Below the pieces are notes generated by a model that worked only from the letters and a program-made list of their open reading frames with translations, made no database searches and was not told the origin of the DNA. From Brucella haematophila (GTDB lineage Bacteria > Pseudomonadota > Alphaproteobacteria > Rhizobiales > Rhizobiaceae): a DNA stretch of 64,000 nt. Where the stretch lies: assembly GCF_005938105.1 (NCBI RefSeq), contig NZ_VCPE01000009.1:62001-126000 (forward strand), written 5' to 3'. A program made the position numbers and the translations under genes. Shown here one piece after another: positions 55,085 through 64,000 of the stretch (the stretch's first letter is position 1; the number at the start of each line of letters is the position of its first letter).

Positions 55085-56112
55085 GCCTTGGTACCTGTCG
55101 TATTTTCTGCCAGCTCGTGGGCAAGACGGATCGCTGCAATCAGGCTGTCGGGCCGCGCAATGCCTTGACCTGCAATGTCAAACGCTGTGCCGTGGTCCGG
55201 CGAGGTGCGGATAAAGGGCAGGCCGAGCGTCACATTAACGGTTTCGTCGAACGCCAGCGCCTTGGCCGGAATCAGTGCCTGATCGTGATACATGCAGATC
55301 GCAGCATCGTAAGCCGCACGCGCCTGGCGGTGGAACATCGTATCGGCGGGCAGGGGGCCGCGCACATCAATGCCGTCGCGCAAGAGCTGTTCCACGGCGG
55401 GGCGAATGATCGCGTCATCTTCCTTGCCGAGTGCTCCGCCTTCGCCCGCATGGGGATTGAGGCCGGAAAGCGCCAGCCGCGGCTTGGTAATGCCAAACCG
55501 TTCGCGCAGTTCGCGCGCGGTGATGCGCGACACTTCCAGAATGTTCTCGGTCGTGAGCTGTCGCGGCACCTCGGCAAGCGGAATGTGAATGGTCACCGGC
55601 ACTGCGCGCAATTGCGGTCCAGCCAGCATCATCACAGGCGTGATTTCGGTACCAACGTGACGGCTTGCAAGTTCGGCCAGAAATTCCGTATGGCCCGGGT
55701 GCCGGAAACCGGCTTCATAAAGCGGCTTCTTGGCAATCGGACAGGTCACGACAGCGGACGTCTCGCCAGCGAGCGTGAGAGCGACGGCACGTTCAATTGC
55801 TTCAACTGTACCGGCTGCATTCTCCGCCAGCGGGTTGCCGGGACTCTCGGTGTGCTTGTTGACGAGCGGCAAGACGGGCAACGCACGAGCAAAAACGCTC
55901 CGCGATGCTGCAGCATCTGCAACCGCCTCGATCTGGACGTCTAGCTTAAGAAGCCGCGCACGCGCGTCCAATTGTGCGGGATCTGCCAGCAGCACGAAGG
56001 GCGGCAGGGACAGTTCATCCCGCTTGAGCCAAACAGCCAGCGCGATATCCGCGCCAACACCGGACGGATCGCCGATAGTAACCGCGAGCGGAAGGACAGA
56101 CTTTGCACACAT
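55081..56112 (-). CDS. pdxA: 4-Hydroxythreonine-4-phosphate dehydrogenase
   Basis: 343 aa from ATG 56112, with GGAA about 8 nt before; a longer frame to 56142 is rejected. It oxidises 4-phosphohydroxy-L-threonine in vitamin B6 synthesis. [15 protein letters not shown] is the nucleotide loop, [13 protein letters not shown] and [15 protein letters not shown] carry metal and substrate residues, and [16 protein letters not shown] closes the site. It couples to rsmA by ATGA. The pdxA-rsmA pair behind surA-lptD is widespread in proteobacteria. Confidence 0.96.
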   Translation of the reverse strand: MCAKSVLPLAVTIGDPSGVGADIALAVWLKRDELSLPPFVLLADPAQLDARARLLKLDVQIEAVADAAASRSVFARALPVLPLVNKHTESPGNPLAENAAGTVEAIERAVALTLAGETSAVVTCPIAKKPLYEAGFRHPGHTEFLAELASRHVGTEITPVMMLAGPQLRAVPVTIHIPLAEVPRQLTTENILEVSRITARELRERFGITKPRLALSGLNPHAGEGGALGKEDDAIIRPAVEQLLRDGIDVRGPLPADTMFHRQARAAYDAAICMYHDQALIPAKALAFDETVNVTLGLPFIRTSPDHGTAFDIAGQGIARPDSLIAAIRLAHELAENTTGTKA

Positions 56113-56209
56113 GGCTTTGATTCCAAAAATAAAAGCTGGCAACCGGAAGGACCGTGCCAGCTCATATCATTGCCTTTTCCTGAACGACAGCTTTACTGTC
56201 GCTGGAATT

Positions 56210-57172
56210 TTAGCGATTAACGACGGTGGCCTTCTTGCGCAACTCATCCAGATATTTGGTGGAGAGTGCGTCCGCCTTCTTTTCCTGACCTTCCGGCGAG
56301 TCTGCTCCCTCCATGGAGAAAACGAGCTGGGCGACGCGGTCGTCCGACAGCTGTCGCGTGGCGCAGACTGCAAGGAACTCGACACCCTTTTCGGTATCGT
56401 GCGGGGGTGTTGTCCGGCCTACGCCGGCTGCCTTCACGTCCTTGGCCCACTCGCCCGGAAGCTGCTGTTCGATAATGCGCCCAAGATCGCGGACGGTCAC
56501 ATCGATGATGCCCTTTGCCTGCTGGCGCGTTGCGTCACAGCTCTGGAAGCGTGAACGAAGCGCATTGGCTTCCTGACGGCGCTTGGCGAGAAGTGCGGGA
56601 GACCGCTTCGAGGTCGGGACAACGAAAATCACCTGCTGGAGATGATATTCCGTCGCGACCGGCTTCTTGCCGCCATCCTTCAGCATCCGCTGCACGGCAT
56701 CCTGCTCACTAACCATGCCGGTTGCACGGAAGCGAGCGCTGACGAGGCGGCCCCAGCCCATCTGGACCATGATGTATTTTTTGAAGTGATCCGGCGTAAC
56801 GCCTGCCTGATTGAGCACCTGGTTCATCTGGGCAAGGGTCAGCTTGTTGCGGGATGCAAAGCCCGCATAGGCCTGATCGACTTCCTGATCGGAAACACTG
56901 ATGTTGCGGCTCTTCATCTCGATCCGCTTCAGCATTTCGTCAGTCAGTTCCTGACGGGCGAGCTGGTTGAGATTGCCGCCCTTGCGTTGCAGCTTCAAAA
57001 AGGCAACCCGGCGCTGAATATCACCATTGGTGATGGCATTGCCGGATACGACAACCTTGACCTCACCTTCCCCAGCGGCAACTGCCGAAGAAGGAAGTGC
57101 AACCGTGCCGAGCGCCGTCAGGCAGACAGTCGCGCTTAACAGGGAGGCGAAAAGAGGTCTTGCAAACATCAT
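56210..57172 (-). CDS. surA: SurA-like periplasmic chaperone/peptidyl-prolyl isomerase
   Basis: 320 aa from ATG 57172 with GGGAAAC upstream; two ATGs are adjacent. A signal peptide ends at ALPSSAVAA (about residue 32). The SurA N-domain is visible as VVVSGNAITNGDIQRRVAFL and ELTDEMLKRIEMKSRNISVS. The following parvulin-like domain is degenerate (YHLQQVIFVVP onward), as in other alphaproteobacterial SurA. It escorts beta-barrel proteins such as LptD, whose gene is immediately upstream. Confidence 0.88.
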   Translation of the reverse strand: MMFARPLFASLLSATVCLTALGTVALPSSAVAAGEGEVKVVVSGNAITNGDIQRRVAFLKLQRKGGNLNQLARQELTDEMLKRIEMKSRNISVSDQEVDQAYAGFASRNKLTLAQMNQVLNQAGVTPDHFKKYIMVQMGWGRLVSARFRATGMVSEQDAVQRMLKDGGKKPVATEYHLQQVIFVVPTSKRSPALLAKRRQEANALRSRFQSCDATRQQAKGIIDVTVRDLGRIIEQQLPGEWAKDVKAAGVGRTTPPHDTEKGVEFLAVCATRQLSDDRVAQLVFSMEGADSPEGQEKKADALSTKYLDELRKKATVVNR

Positions 57173-57421
57173 CTTGTTTCCCGATTTCCTTGCGGTCGGT
57201 GAACGAAACCCGTCACCGGATGTGTTCATTCGGTTTCGGATATGCTTGTCATCGAGCCGCAAGAGTATCGGAAACCAACTATAGTGCTGTCTGTATAGAG
57301 GAGGCAGTGCGGCGAAACAATGACCCTCGCGCATTTTACAAGACGATTGAGGGCTGCTTACTGAACGAAACCGCAATTTCTTGGAGAAGGCGATTTCTAT
57401 GCGAAATGCCCCAGAAGCACA

Positions 57422-57457
57422 GATGACCGGAAACACAAGAATATGTTTCCGGTCATC
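57422..57457 (-). repeat. 13-bp perfect hairpin after lptD
   Basis: GATGACCGGAAAC and GTTTCCGGTCATC (10-nt loop) begin 5 nt past the lptD stop, between lptD and surA. There is no T-run on the minus strand, so it may stabilise or partly terminate the lptD mRNA rather than stop it. Confidence 0.6.
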
Positions 57458-57462
57458 GATTC

Positions 57463-59832
57463 TTAGAATGTCTGGTTGCCGCTGCCGATGTCGCCGAGCG
57501 TGCGCAGCGAAATATTGAACCCGATACCGTGCGAAGCCTTATCTTCACCCGGATTACGCGTCTGCGTGTAAGCCATCATATAGGTGAAGCACTCATCGTC
57601 ATAGGCAAGGCCAGATGACGCACGGACCAGCGTGCTGGACACAAGGTCATAGGTACCAGATCCGAACACGCGCCAGTTAGCGTTTACCTTGGCCGAAGCG
57701 GTGCCCGTCACTTCCTGACGCAGATCGTTATAGCCATAGGCAGGCTGCGGCGTGATGTAAGCGTATTGCGCCGTCAACGTCAGCTTCTTCCAGCTCTGCT
57801 GTACTTCAAGTTCGCCACGACGCACGGACAGGCTGTCCTTGTCGAAACGGCCACGCGCAGCAAGCGCCAGACCAGTCGAATTGGACGTGCCGATCATTGC
57901 GACATAGTCGGAACGTGCGCTGTCGAGGCCCGAATCCGCACCGACATTCACGAAATCGCTTGTCGCATACGAGTTCAGACCGCCAAGCTGGAACGACTGA
58001 CCAGCCAAGGCATACAGCGACCAGTCGCTATTGTTGAAGTTTCCGGAATAGCGGAAGCCGAGATTGGCACGTGTGCCGCCTTCAACGCGGTCATAGCCGG
58101 AGAACTTGTCACGCGAGAACAGGTTCGTCGCGTCAAACACGAAGCTTTGCGCGTCTTCGTTCGGCAATTCACCGGCATAACGCTCATTGTTGCGCACATA
58201 GATCTGCGCAATCGGTTCAATGATATGCGTTGAACTGGTGGTCGAGAACAATATCGGCCAGCGCAATTCAAGACCAGCAGTCGCCATTGCACGAAGCGCT
58301 TCCGAGCGTACGACCGCGGCCGTATACTCGCTCATATTTGTATCCAAACTGGTATTCGTGCCAATTGCATCAGCGCGCAACGCGAGCAAGGGCGTGATAA
58401 CCAAACCGGACGGCGTAATGTAAGTGCGTTTCCATTCCGCTTCGCTGGTGAGGCGGGCACTCGTGCCGCCAAAGCCCGGAATGCGCGGATAAAACCGCGA
58501 ATCACCCTGAGGTGTCGCGAAATTCGAATTCTCGCGATAAAGCGCTTGCAGATTGGTATTGATATTCAGCTCGCCGCCATAGACAGGTTCAGGCAGCGTG
58601 TAGGAATAATCAAGGCTCGGGAAAACCCAAGGCTGCTTCGAGTGAATCTCGCTTGGATTATTCGGTAGCAGGGACTCCTGGACATTGAAGCGATAGAAAT
58701 TCAGATCGAAGTAATTACGATTGTTGATGCCGGTCAGGTAAATCTTCGAAACCTGCGTGCCAGCATTATATCCTTCGAGATTATAGGTACGGCTGAAATT
58801 GCGATCACTCTGGGCCATGACATCCCAGCCGTAACGCCAGCGCGAATTGATCTCAAAATCGCCTTTTGAAGCGATCATACCGCGATTGTCGACATCGCGA
58901 TCAACGGTTGCGTCATCGAATTCGCCGGGCTTGGCCTGATGCATGCCCGCGATACGCAGATTATAGGTGCCGTTCTCCAGACGATGACGCCACTCGGCTT
59001 CGTTCAGGAAGCCCTGCTTCGTGTAATAGGTCGACGAAAGGGTAACGTCATAATTCGGCGCAAGAGCCCAGAAGTAGGAGTTCTTGATGCCAAAGCCCAG
59101 ATCGTCCTTGTAAGCGAAGCCGGGGAACAGGAAGCCGCTCTTGCGCTTCACCGTCGGGTCAGCCATTTCGAAGGCAGGGAACCATGCCAGCGGCATGCCC
59201 AGGAATTCGAACTGGCCGCGTTCGAAACGCACGGTCTTGGTGGTGCTGTTCCAGATGATCTTGCGGGCCTTGATCTGCCACAGAACAGGCCTGTCGGGGT
59301 CTTTCTTACACGCTTCGCAAGCCGTGTAGACGCCGTTATTGAATGTTGTGATTTCACCGTTGCTGCGCTCGGCGCTTTCAGCGGCAAAACGTGTATTGTC
59401 GGTTGTCTCGACGCGCAGGCCGTTTACAAAGCCGTCGCGGAAACTGTCGGTGACATCCATATGATCGGAATAGATCTTGTTGCCGTCACGCTCGACGACC
59501 TCAACATTCCCGGTCGCGGTCATGCGGCGGGTCTGCTGATTATAGGTCACCTTATCGGCAACAAGGCGATTGCCGTCATACTCGATCTTGACCCGACCTT
59601 GAGCGGTAACGGTGTTTACATCACGATCATAGACAAGCTCATCGGCCTGCAGAAGCATCCGGGCATTCGGATCGCTCTTGTAATTGGCTCCAAGAGTCTC
59701 CTGCGCCAAAGCGGGCGATGGCATGACTGCGACAGAAATGAAAGGCAAAGCAAGGACGCACGCCAAAGCAGTCCCACGCGAGAAGCGCGAGAGCAGATGG
59801 GGCAATACCATGCGGGTGTTACTCAAACCCAC
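57463..59832 (-). CDS. lptD: LPS-assembly outer-membrane protein LptD
   Basis: 789 aa from GTG 59832, supported by AGGAGGATGG directly upstream (a later ATG at 59811 is the alternative). A signal peptide ends PALAQ. An OstA/LptA-like beta-jellyroll follows (ADELVYDRDVNTVTAQGRVK), then a long beta barrel (OstA_C). A TACEACKKD cysteine pair near residue 180 and a C-terminal DDECFTY cysteine may form LptD-type disulfides. It inserts LPS in the outer leaflet. Its start overlaps the lptG stop by 1 nt. Confidence 0.95.
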   Translation of the reverse strand: MGLSNTRMVLPHLLSRFSRGTALACVLALPFISVAVMPSPALAQETLGANYKSDPNARMLLQADELVYDRDVNTVTAQGRVKIEYDGNRLVADKVTYNQQTRRMTATGNVEVVERDGNKIYSDHMDVTDSFRDGFVNGLRVETTDNTRFAAESAERSNGEITTFNNGVYTACEACKKDPDRPVLWQIKARKIIWNSTTKTVRFERGQFEFLGMPLAWFPAFEMADPTVKRKSGFLFPGFAYKDDLGFGIKNSYFWALAPNYDVTLSSTYYTKQGFLNEAEWRHRLENGTYNLRIAGMHQAKPGEFDDATVDRDVDNRGMIASKGDFEINSRWRYGWDVMAQSDRNFSRTYNLEGYNAGTQVSKIYLTGINNRNYFDLNFYRFNVQESLLPNNPSEIHSKQPWVFPSLDYSYTLPEPVYGGELNINTNLQALYRENSNFATPQGDSRFYPRIPGFGGTSARLTSEAEWKRTYITPSGLVITPLLALRADAIGTNTSLDTNMSEYTAAVVRSEALRAMATAGLELRWPILFSTTSSTHIIEPIAQIYVRNNERYAGELPNEDAQSFVFDATNLFSRDKFSGYDRVEGGTRANLGFRYSGNFNNSDWSLYALAGQSFQLGGLNSYATSDFVNVGADSGLDSARSDYVAMIGTSNSTGLALAARGRFDKDSLSVRRGELEVQQSWKKLTLTAQYAYITPQPAYGYNDLRQEVTGTASAKVNANWRVFGSGTYDLVSSTLVRASSGLAYDDECFTYMMAYTQTRNPGEDKASHGIGFNISLRTLGDIGSGNQTF

Positions 59833-60920
59833 TAACCATCCTCCTTATGCAACAAAAAGGAGACACCAAAGAATGTCGCAATAATCACAGGAACCCAGGC
59901 AGCTACAAACGGCGGAACGAATCCCGCATTGCCGAATGCTTTGACCAGTACCGAAACGACATAAAGCATGAAGCCAGCGACAACGCCACCCAGAATCATC
60001 GCACCGGACTGACCGAAACGCACAAATTTCAGGGACACTGTTGCAGCAATGAGAGTCATCGCCATCAGAAGCGCCGGCAAAGCCAGAAGTGACTGGTATT
60101 GCATGTCAAATGCGTTTGCCGAATAGCCGAATGAACGCGCGACTTCGATCTTGTGTCGTAATTCGGTGAAGGGAATCGTATCGGGAGAAGCGAGCTTCTC
60201 TTCGACATATTCCGGACGCAGCTGCGTAGGGATAGCAAAGCTGGCCATTTTCTTGGGCTCTTCGCCACGCGCGAATCGCGTCACGTCGTTGAGCTGCCAA
60301 TGACCATCCATCAGCTGTGCGGTGCGGGCGTCGTAGCGCACGCTGATATTCTTTTGGCCGTCGAACTGGATGAAAGTCGCGTCAGCAAGCGTCGCGCCCT
60401 GATCCAGAATGCTCTTTGCGCCAATGATGGTTTCACCTTCATCGGTCTTCTGGCGAAGCCATGGATCGCGCAGCGCGGCAACATCGGTAGTCTTGCCGTT
60501 TTTCCACGTTGCCGCAATTTCCTCAGCCTTGGAGAAGCCATAAGCGGCGAGCGGATTGAGTATGAAAATCGTCGCGACACCGAACAGAAGCGCGCCGAGG
60601 CAGGCTGGCAGCAGAAACTGCCAGGCTGAAACGCCGACCGAACGAGCGACGACCAGCTCATATTTGCGGTTCAGCGAAATCAGTGTTGCCATGGCCGAGA
60701 ACAGCGCCACGAATGGAATCATCTGCTGCATGATGAACGGCACGCGCATGGCCGAAATGCCAAGTGCCGCCCAAACCGTATAATCGGGCAGATTTGAAAG
60801 TTTGCTGGCGTTCTCGGTAAAGTCGAGAAGCATCGAAAGCGCGAAAATGCCCAGCAGAAAATAGAAGGTGATCTGCACGTAACGCGTGAAGAAGTAGCGA
60901 CCAAGCGTCCAACCGATCAT
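59832..60920 (-). CDS. lptG: LPS export permease LptG
   Basis: 362 aa of the YjgP/YjgQ family. Six transmembrane helices (three near each end) flank a periplasmic beta-jellyroll (about residues 130-270) that passes LPS to LptC/A. RYFFTRYVQITFYFLLGIFA opens and TVSLKFVRFGQSGAMILGGV marks the C-terminal helices. With LptF it forms the channel partner of the LptB ATPase. It overlaps lptF by 4 nt and lptD by 1 nt. Confidence 0.95.
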   Translation of the reverse strand: MIGWTLGRYFFTRYVQITFYFLLGIFALSMLLDFTENASKLSNLPDYTVWAALGISAMRVPFIMQQMIPFVALFSAMATLISLNRKYELVVARSVGVSAWQFLLPACLGALLFGVATIFILNPLAAYGFSKAEEIAATWKNGKTTDVAALRDPWLRQKTDEGETIIGAKSILDQGATLADATFIQFDGQKNISVRYDARTAQLMDGHWQLNDVTRFARGEEPKKMASFAIPTQLRPEYVEEKLASPDTIPFTELRHKIEVARSFGYSANAFDMQYQSLLALPALLMAMTLIAATVSLKFVRFGQSGAMILGGVVAGFMLYVVSVLVKAFGNAGFVPPFVAAWVPVIIATFFGVSFLLHKEDG

Positions 60921-62128
60921 GCCTGACCTCCCGCATTGCCACGGAAGCGGCCCATCACGCGATCATAAAGATCGGAAACGATCTGCTTGAGCCGGTCAAA
61001 GCTGTCGAGAAGCCGGTCATTCCACTTGCTGGGCAGCCCGATGCTGCGCCCGGTCGCCAGCGCAAAGCCGGTTACAAGCATGACGGCGATCGGCACGAGA
61101 TACATGACGAGAATATAGGCTTCTTCCTTGTCTGCGCGGTCAGACGCGAAATACCCGGCCCAATAGACGAGCAAAGCAGTACTGATGGCCGAAAAGGATG
61201 CTGAAACGCGCGCTTCACGATGCGAACGGGAATCGCCTGCAAAAGCCAGCGCGATCATGGCGAAGACCACCGGATAGAGCCATTGCGTCAAACGTCGATG
61301 CAATTCCGCCTTGTAACGGAGTGGGCGCGTTTGCAGGATCGGATCGTTTGGATCCGGATTGAGCAGATAGGACAGCGGACGGTCTTTCGCATAGATCACG
61401 AAATCGTCGCCAGCGGACGCAAACTGGCTGAGATCGAATGCGTAGGAATCGAATTTGATGATCGAAACCGTGCCATCGGAAACGCTGCGGCGCTGCACTT
61501 CGCCATTCTGCATCAGAAGCATATTGGCGCCGGTATCCGTCGTGGCGATGCCGCCATCGGCTGCATAGTAGATGAGATCAAGCGACGGATCGCGGGAATC
61601 GGCGATGAAAAGACCGCCGATGCTGCCATCGGCACGGCGCTCAGCCACCTGAATATAGAGATTATCGGCCAGCTTGCGGAAACTGCCTTCCTGCACGATC
61701 AGATTGACGAGGTCTGCGCTGGCATTGGCGATCATGGCGCGCATGTTCATGCGCGCATAGGGATCGACATAATTTGCGACCAGAAACGAAACGATAGAAA
61801 TCACGGCGGCCAGCATCAGAATCGGGCGCATCACCGCACTGCGGGGCGCGCCAGATGCATTGATGACGACAAGCTCGGAATCCTGGTTCATCGTTGATAG
61901 CGTCTGCGTGATGGCGATGATCAGCGCAAAGGGCATCACCAGCGGAATGGCAGACGGGATCAAAAGCGAACTGAACTGAATGATCGTCTGAAAAGTCTGG
62001 CCGCTGGTCGTCAGAAAGTCGATGCGCTGAAGCACCTGCACCGTCCACGTAATGCCCACCGCTGCGCCGAGCACAGCGAGGAACATGATCGCCACGCGGC
62101 GCAGGATGTACAACTCTATCAATCGCAT
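60917..62128 (-). CDS. lptF: LPS export permease LptF
   Basis: 403 aa, YjgP/YjgQ family. RLIELYILRRVAIMFLAVLG begins helix 1 and the family's MNQDSELVVINASG coupling-helix region is clear near residue 80. The periplasmic jellyroll spans about residues 135-290, then helices follow, ending in a longer charged tail (DRLLDSFDRLKQIVSDLYDR). It pairs with LptG as the LPS-extracting channel. It is the first gene of the minus-strand run to rsmA and is divergent from pepA. Confidence 0.95.
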   Translation of the reverse strand: MRLIELYILRRVAIMFLAVLGAAVGITWTVQVLQRIDFLTTSGQTFQTIIQFSSLLIPSAIPLVMPFALIIAITQTLSTMNQDSELVVINASGAPRSAVMRPILMLAAVISIVSFLVANYVDPYARMNMRAMIANASADLVNLIVQEGSFRKLADNLYIQVAERRADGSIGGLFIADSRDPSLDLIYYAADGGIATTDTGANMLLMQNGEVQRRSVSDGTVSIIKFDSYAFDLSQFASAGDDFVIYAKDRPLSYLLNPDPNDPILQTRPLRYKAELHRRLTQWLYPVVFAMIALAFAGDSRSHREARVSASFSAISTALLVYWAGYFASDRADKEEAYILVMYLVPIAVMLVTGFALATGRSIGLPSKWNDRLLDSFDRLKQIVSDLYDRVMGRFRGNAGGQA

Positions 62129-62521
62129 AGGTGGAGTCTACATCCCGGTTCCGTTGAACGAGCCCATTCACAATTATGGAACGGCACTCGCAATAATGAA
62201 CTTAATCTAATGCCGCTTGGCTAAGATTGCCCGAATAAACGCAGTTAACAGATTACTAAAAGCGAAGCGCTGGCGCTAGCTCCCGTCTGTTAAAAGGATT
62301 GAACTGCCTGAGGCAACATGTTTCTGCGCAACTGCTGAATGAAAAGACCGAGGTGTGACCAGGATATCGATTGCATTTGATGACGGTTCGCCCAAGTTAA
62401 CGCAAAACTGATAAGGAAGGGCTTGCACCCTTGCTGTTTCGCCATATTCGTCTCACATGAGTGGGGAAAAGTCGCGACACAATCGTGTCATTTATCAATC
62501 GGCCATCGGTTTGGAGTTATC
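62129..62521. other. Divergent promoter region of lptF and pepA
   Basis: 393 bp. No coding frame, repeat or clear operator was recognised; the two promoters must lie here. Confidence 0.4.
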
Positions 62522-64000
62522 ATGTCTAAACGTCCTTCGATTTCTTTCGGCGAGTTTGAAGCACCGGAAAAAGGCGTAGCCATCGTTCTGGTTGCCAAAG
62601 GCGGAGGCTTCGCTGAAGAAGCGGCAAAGGCCGTCGGCGGGGCGGAAAAGATTGCGCGCATCCTCGAAATCTCCGATTTCACCGGCGCATTGGGCAAAAC
62701 GGCTGAAGCAATTGAAACGACGGCTGGCGGCATCGACAAGATCGTTCTGGTCGGCGTCGGTGAGCCGGGCAAGCTTGGGAATGACGACTGGCTGAAGATT
62801 GGCGGCGCGGCATTTTCGCGAATCGGCAAATCAGAACGCGCGACGGTCACGCTGGCCCTGCCGGAAACGACGATTGCTGGAGATGAAGCAGCCGACGTGG
62901 CGTTGGGCATGATCCTGCGCTCCTACAAGTTCGACCGTTACAAGACGCGCAAGAACGAAGAAAACGCCGAACCGAAGCACGCTGCGAAGATCACCATCAA
63001 TGTTGCCGACACGCACAGCGCGAAGAAGGCCTTCGAAGTAGCGGAAGCCATCTCGGACGGCGTCATTCAGGCACGCAATCTGGTCAATGAACCGGCCAAT
63101 GTGCTCGGACCTGTGGAATTTGCCGAAGAAGCGGAAAAGCTTGAGAAGCTCGGCGTCAAAATCGAGATCCTCGGGGAAAAGGAAATGAAGAAGCTCGGCA
63201 TGGGCGCGCTTCTCGGTGTTGCGCAGGGTTCGGTGCGTCCGCCACGTCTCGTCATCATGGAATGGCAGGGCGTGAAGGGCAAAGAAAAGCCGGTCGCTTT
63301 TGTTGGCAAGGGCGTCGTGTTTGATACGGGCGGCATTTCCATCAAACCGGCTGGCGGCATGGAAGACATGAAGGGCGACATGGGCGGCGCTGCTGCCGTG
63401 ACGGGCCTGATGCGTGCGCTCGCCGGACGCAAGGCCAAGGTCAACGCGATTGGCGTGATCGGCCTTGTGGAAAACATGCCCGATGGCAATGCACAGCGTC
63501 CGGGCGACATCGTCACGACCATGTCTGGGCAGACCATCGAGGTTATCAACACTGATGCCGAAGGCCGTCTGGTGCTGGCTGATGCGCTGCACTACACCAA
63601 TGATCGCTTCAAGCCGCGCTTCATTATCAATCTGGCTACGCTGACCGGCGCGGTCATGGTGGCGCTTGGTCAGTATCATGCGGGCCTGTTCTCGAATGAC
63701 GACGAGCTGGCAGACCAGCTTTACGATGCGGGTCAGGCAACGGGCGAAAAGCTGTGGCGTCTGCCGCTCGGCGCCGAATACGACAAGATGATCGATTCGA
63801 AATTCGCCGATATGAAGAACAGCGCCGGTCGCTACGGCGGCTCGATCACCGCTGCGCAGTTTCTGAAGCGCTTCGTGGGCGAAACGCCTTGGGCCCATCT
63901 CGACGTGGCAGGCACGGCAATGGGATCACCGGCAAACGAATATAGCCAGACCTGGGCGTCCGGTTATGGCGTACGTTTGCTCGACCGCCTTGTCCGCGAT
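62522..64000 (+). CDS. pepA: Leucyl aminopeptidase (reaches the window edge)
   Basis: 493 codons are visible from ATG 62522 with no stop before the right edge, so only a few residues should be missing from a family of about 500. The N-terminal domain (to about 170) is the DNA-binding-capable PepA lobe, and the C-terminal M17 domain carries [31 protein letters not shown] and [14 protein letters not shown], the two-metal catalytic motifs. It removes N-terminal residues from peptides; E. coli PepA also aids Xer recombination. A basic N-terminal stretch and [11 protein letters not shown] fit alphaproteobacterial PepA. Confidence 0.95.
   Translation, partial: MSKRPSISFGEFEAPEKGVAIVLVAKGGGFAEEAAKAVGGAEKIARILEISDFTGALGKTAEAIETTAGGIDKIVLVGVGEPGKLGNDDWLKIGGAAFSRIGKSERATVTLALPETTIAGDEAADVALGMILRSYKFDRYKTRKNEENAEPKHAAKITINVADTHSAKKAFEVAEAISDGVIQARNLVNEPANVLGPVEFAEEAEKLEKLGVKIEILGEKEMKKLGMGALLGVAQGSVRPPRLVIMEWQGVKGKEKPVAFVGKGVVFDTGGISIKPAGGMEDMKGDMGGAAAVTGLMRALAGRKAKVNAIGVIGLVENMPDGNAQRPGDIVTTMSGQTIEVINTDAEGRLVLADALHYTNDRFKPRFIINLATLTGAVMVALGQYHAGLFSNDDELADQLYDAGQATGEKLWRLPLGAEYDKMIDSKFADMKNSAGRYGGSITAAQFLKRFVGETPWAHLDVAGTAMGSPANEYSQTWASGYGVRLLDRLVRD

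Noticed and set aside
57463-57560. Truncated outer-membrane gene at the 3' end of lptD
   Set aside because: The frame is continuous with lptD and ends normally; length is right for the family.

Overview
The window is a compact, gene-dense alphaproteobacterial chromosome segment. It looks like Brucellaceae (Brucella/Ochrobactrum). The signs are a divergent Omp2-type porin pair (both with the mature start [20 protein letters not shown]), octamer repeats close to the AGGGCAGT unit known from Brucella, palindromic elements resembling Bru-RS, and a rhizobial-type order rsh ... acpS-lepB-rnc-era-recO. I favour an Ochrobactrum-like member, but genus and species cannot be settled from this sequence alone.

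Layout. 1-2.5 kb: a family 4 uracil-DNA glycosylase (cut by the window edge) divergent from ETF-ubiquinone oxidoreductase. 2.6-12.8 kb: small metabolic and hypothetical genes (PhzF-like, EEP-family, amn, two tiny overlapping membrane/secreted proteins, a glutathione transferase, DUF2147, a Sel1-like protein, YitT, a P-loop kinase, a secreted cysteine-repeat protein, DUF423, a PLP aminotransferase). 12.8-17.9 kb: a nearly empty 0.87 kb stretch, a lone tyrosine recombinase, then the porin locus. Its two inverted porins share a 229-bp perfectly identical inverted repeat and enclose tRNA-Ser(GCT). 18-25.3 kb: a BON-like / tiny membrane peptide / helix-hairpin-helix cluster, a soluble lytic transglycosylase, dapA, smpB, a NYN-domain protein and rpoZ.

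25.5-41.7 kb: housekeeping (rsh-pyrE), an oxygen-responsive block (fnrN, a perfect FNR box, hemN), a divergent fosmidomycin-resistance-type exporter and AraC regulator, then DUF2062-acpS, lepB-rnc-era-recO, a minus-strand ygfZ-HD-phosphatase run, and an atypical dihydroorotase. 41.8-54.2 kb: an isochorismatase-fold hydrolase coupled to a GlxA-like regulator, several small conserved proteins, NUDIX, an HMCES/YedK-type DNA-crosslink protein, cysS, a GFA protein, cimA, rarD, and an M23 protein whose HxH motif reads HxY. 54.2-62.1 kb: a minus-strand envelope run lptF-lptG-lptD-surA followed by pdxA-rsmA. The window ends inside pepA (leucyl aminopeptidase).

Functionally the window combines envelope building (LptD/F/G, SurA, porins, Slt, M23), stress and growth control (Rsh, FnrN, RpoZ, SmpB) and ordinary metabolism. 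I saw no prophage block, defence island, CRISPR array, rRNA operon or clearly new multi-gene system. The most noteworthy items are the octamer inverted repeat at 4.6 kb, the homogenised porin pair, the duplicated 3' tail of etfQO, and motif changes in two enzymes.
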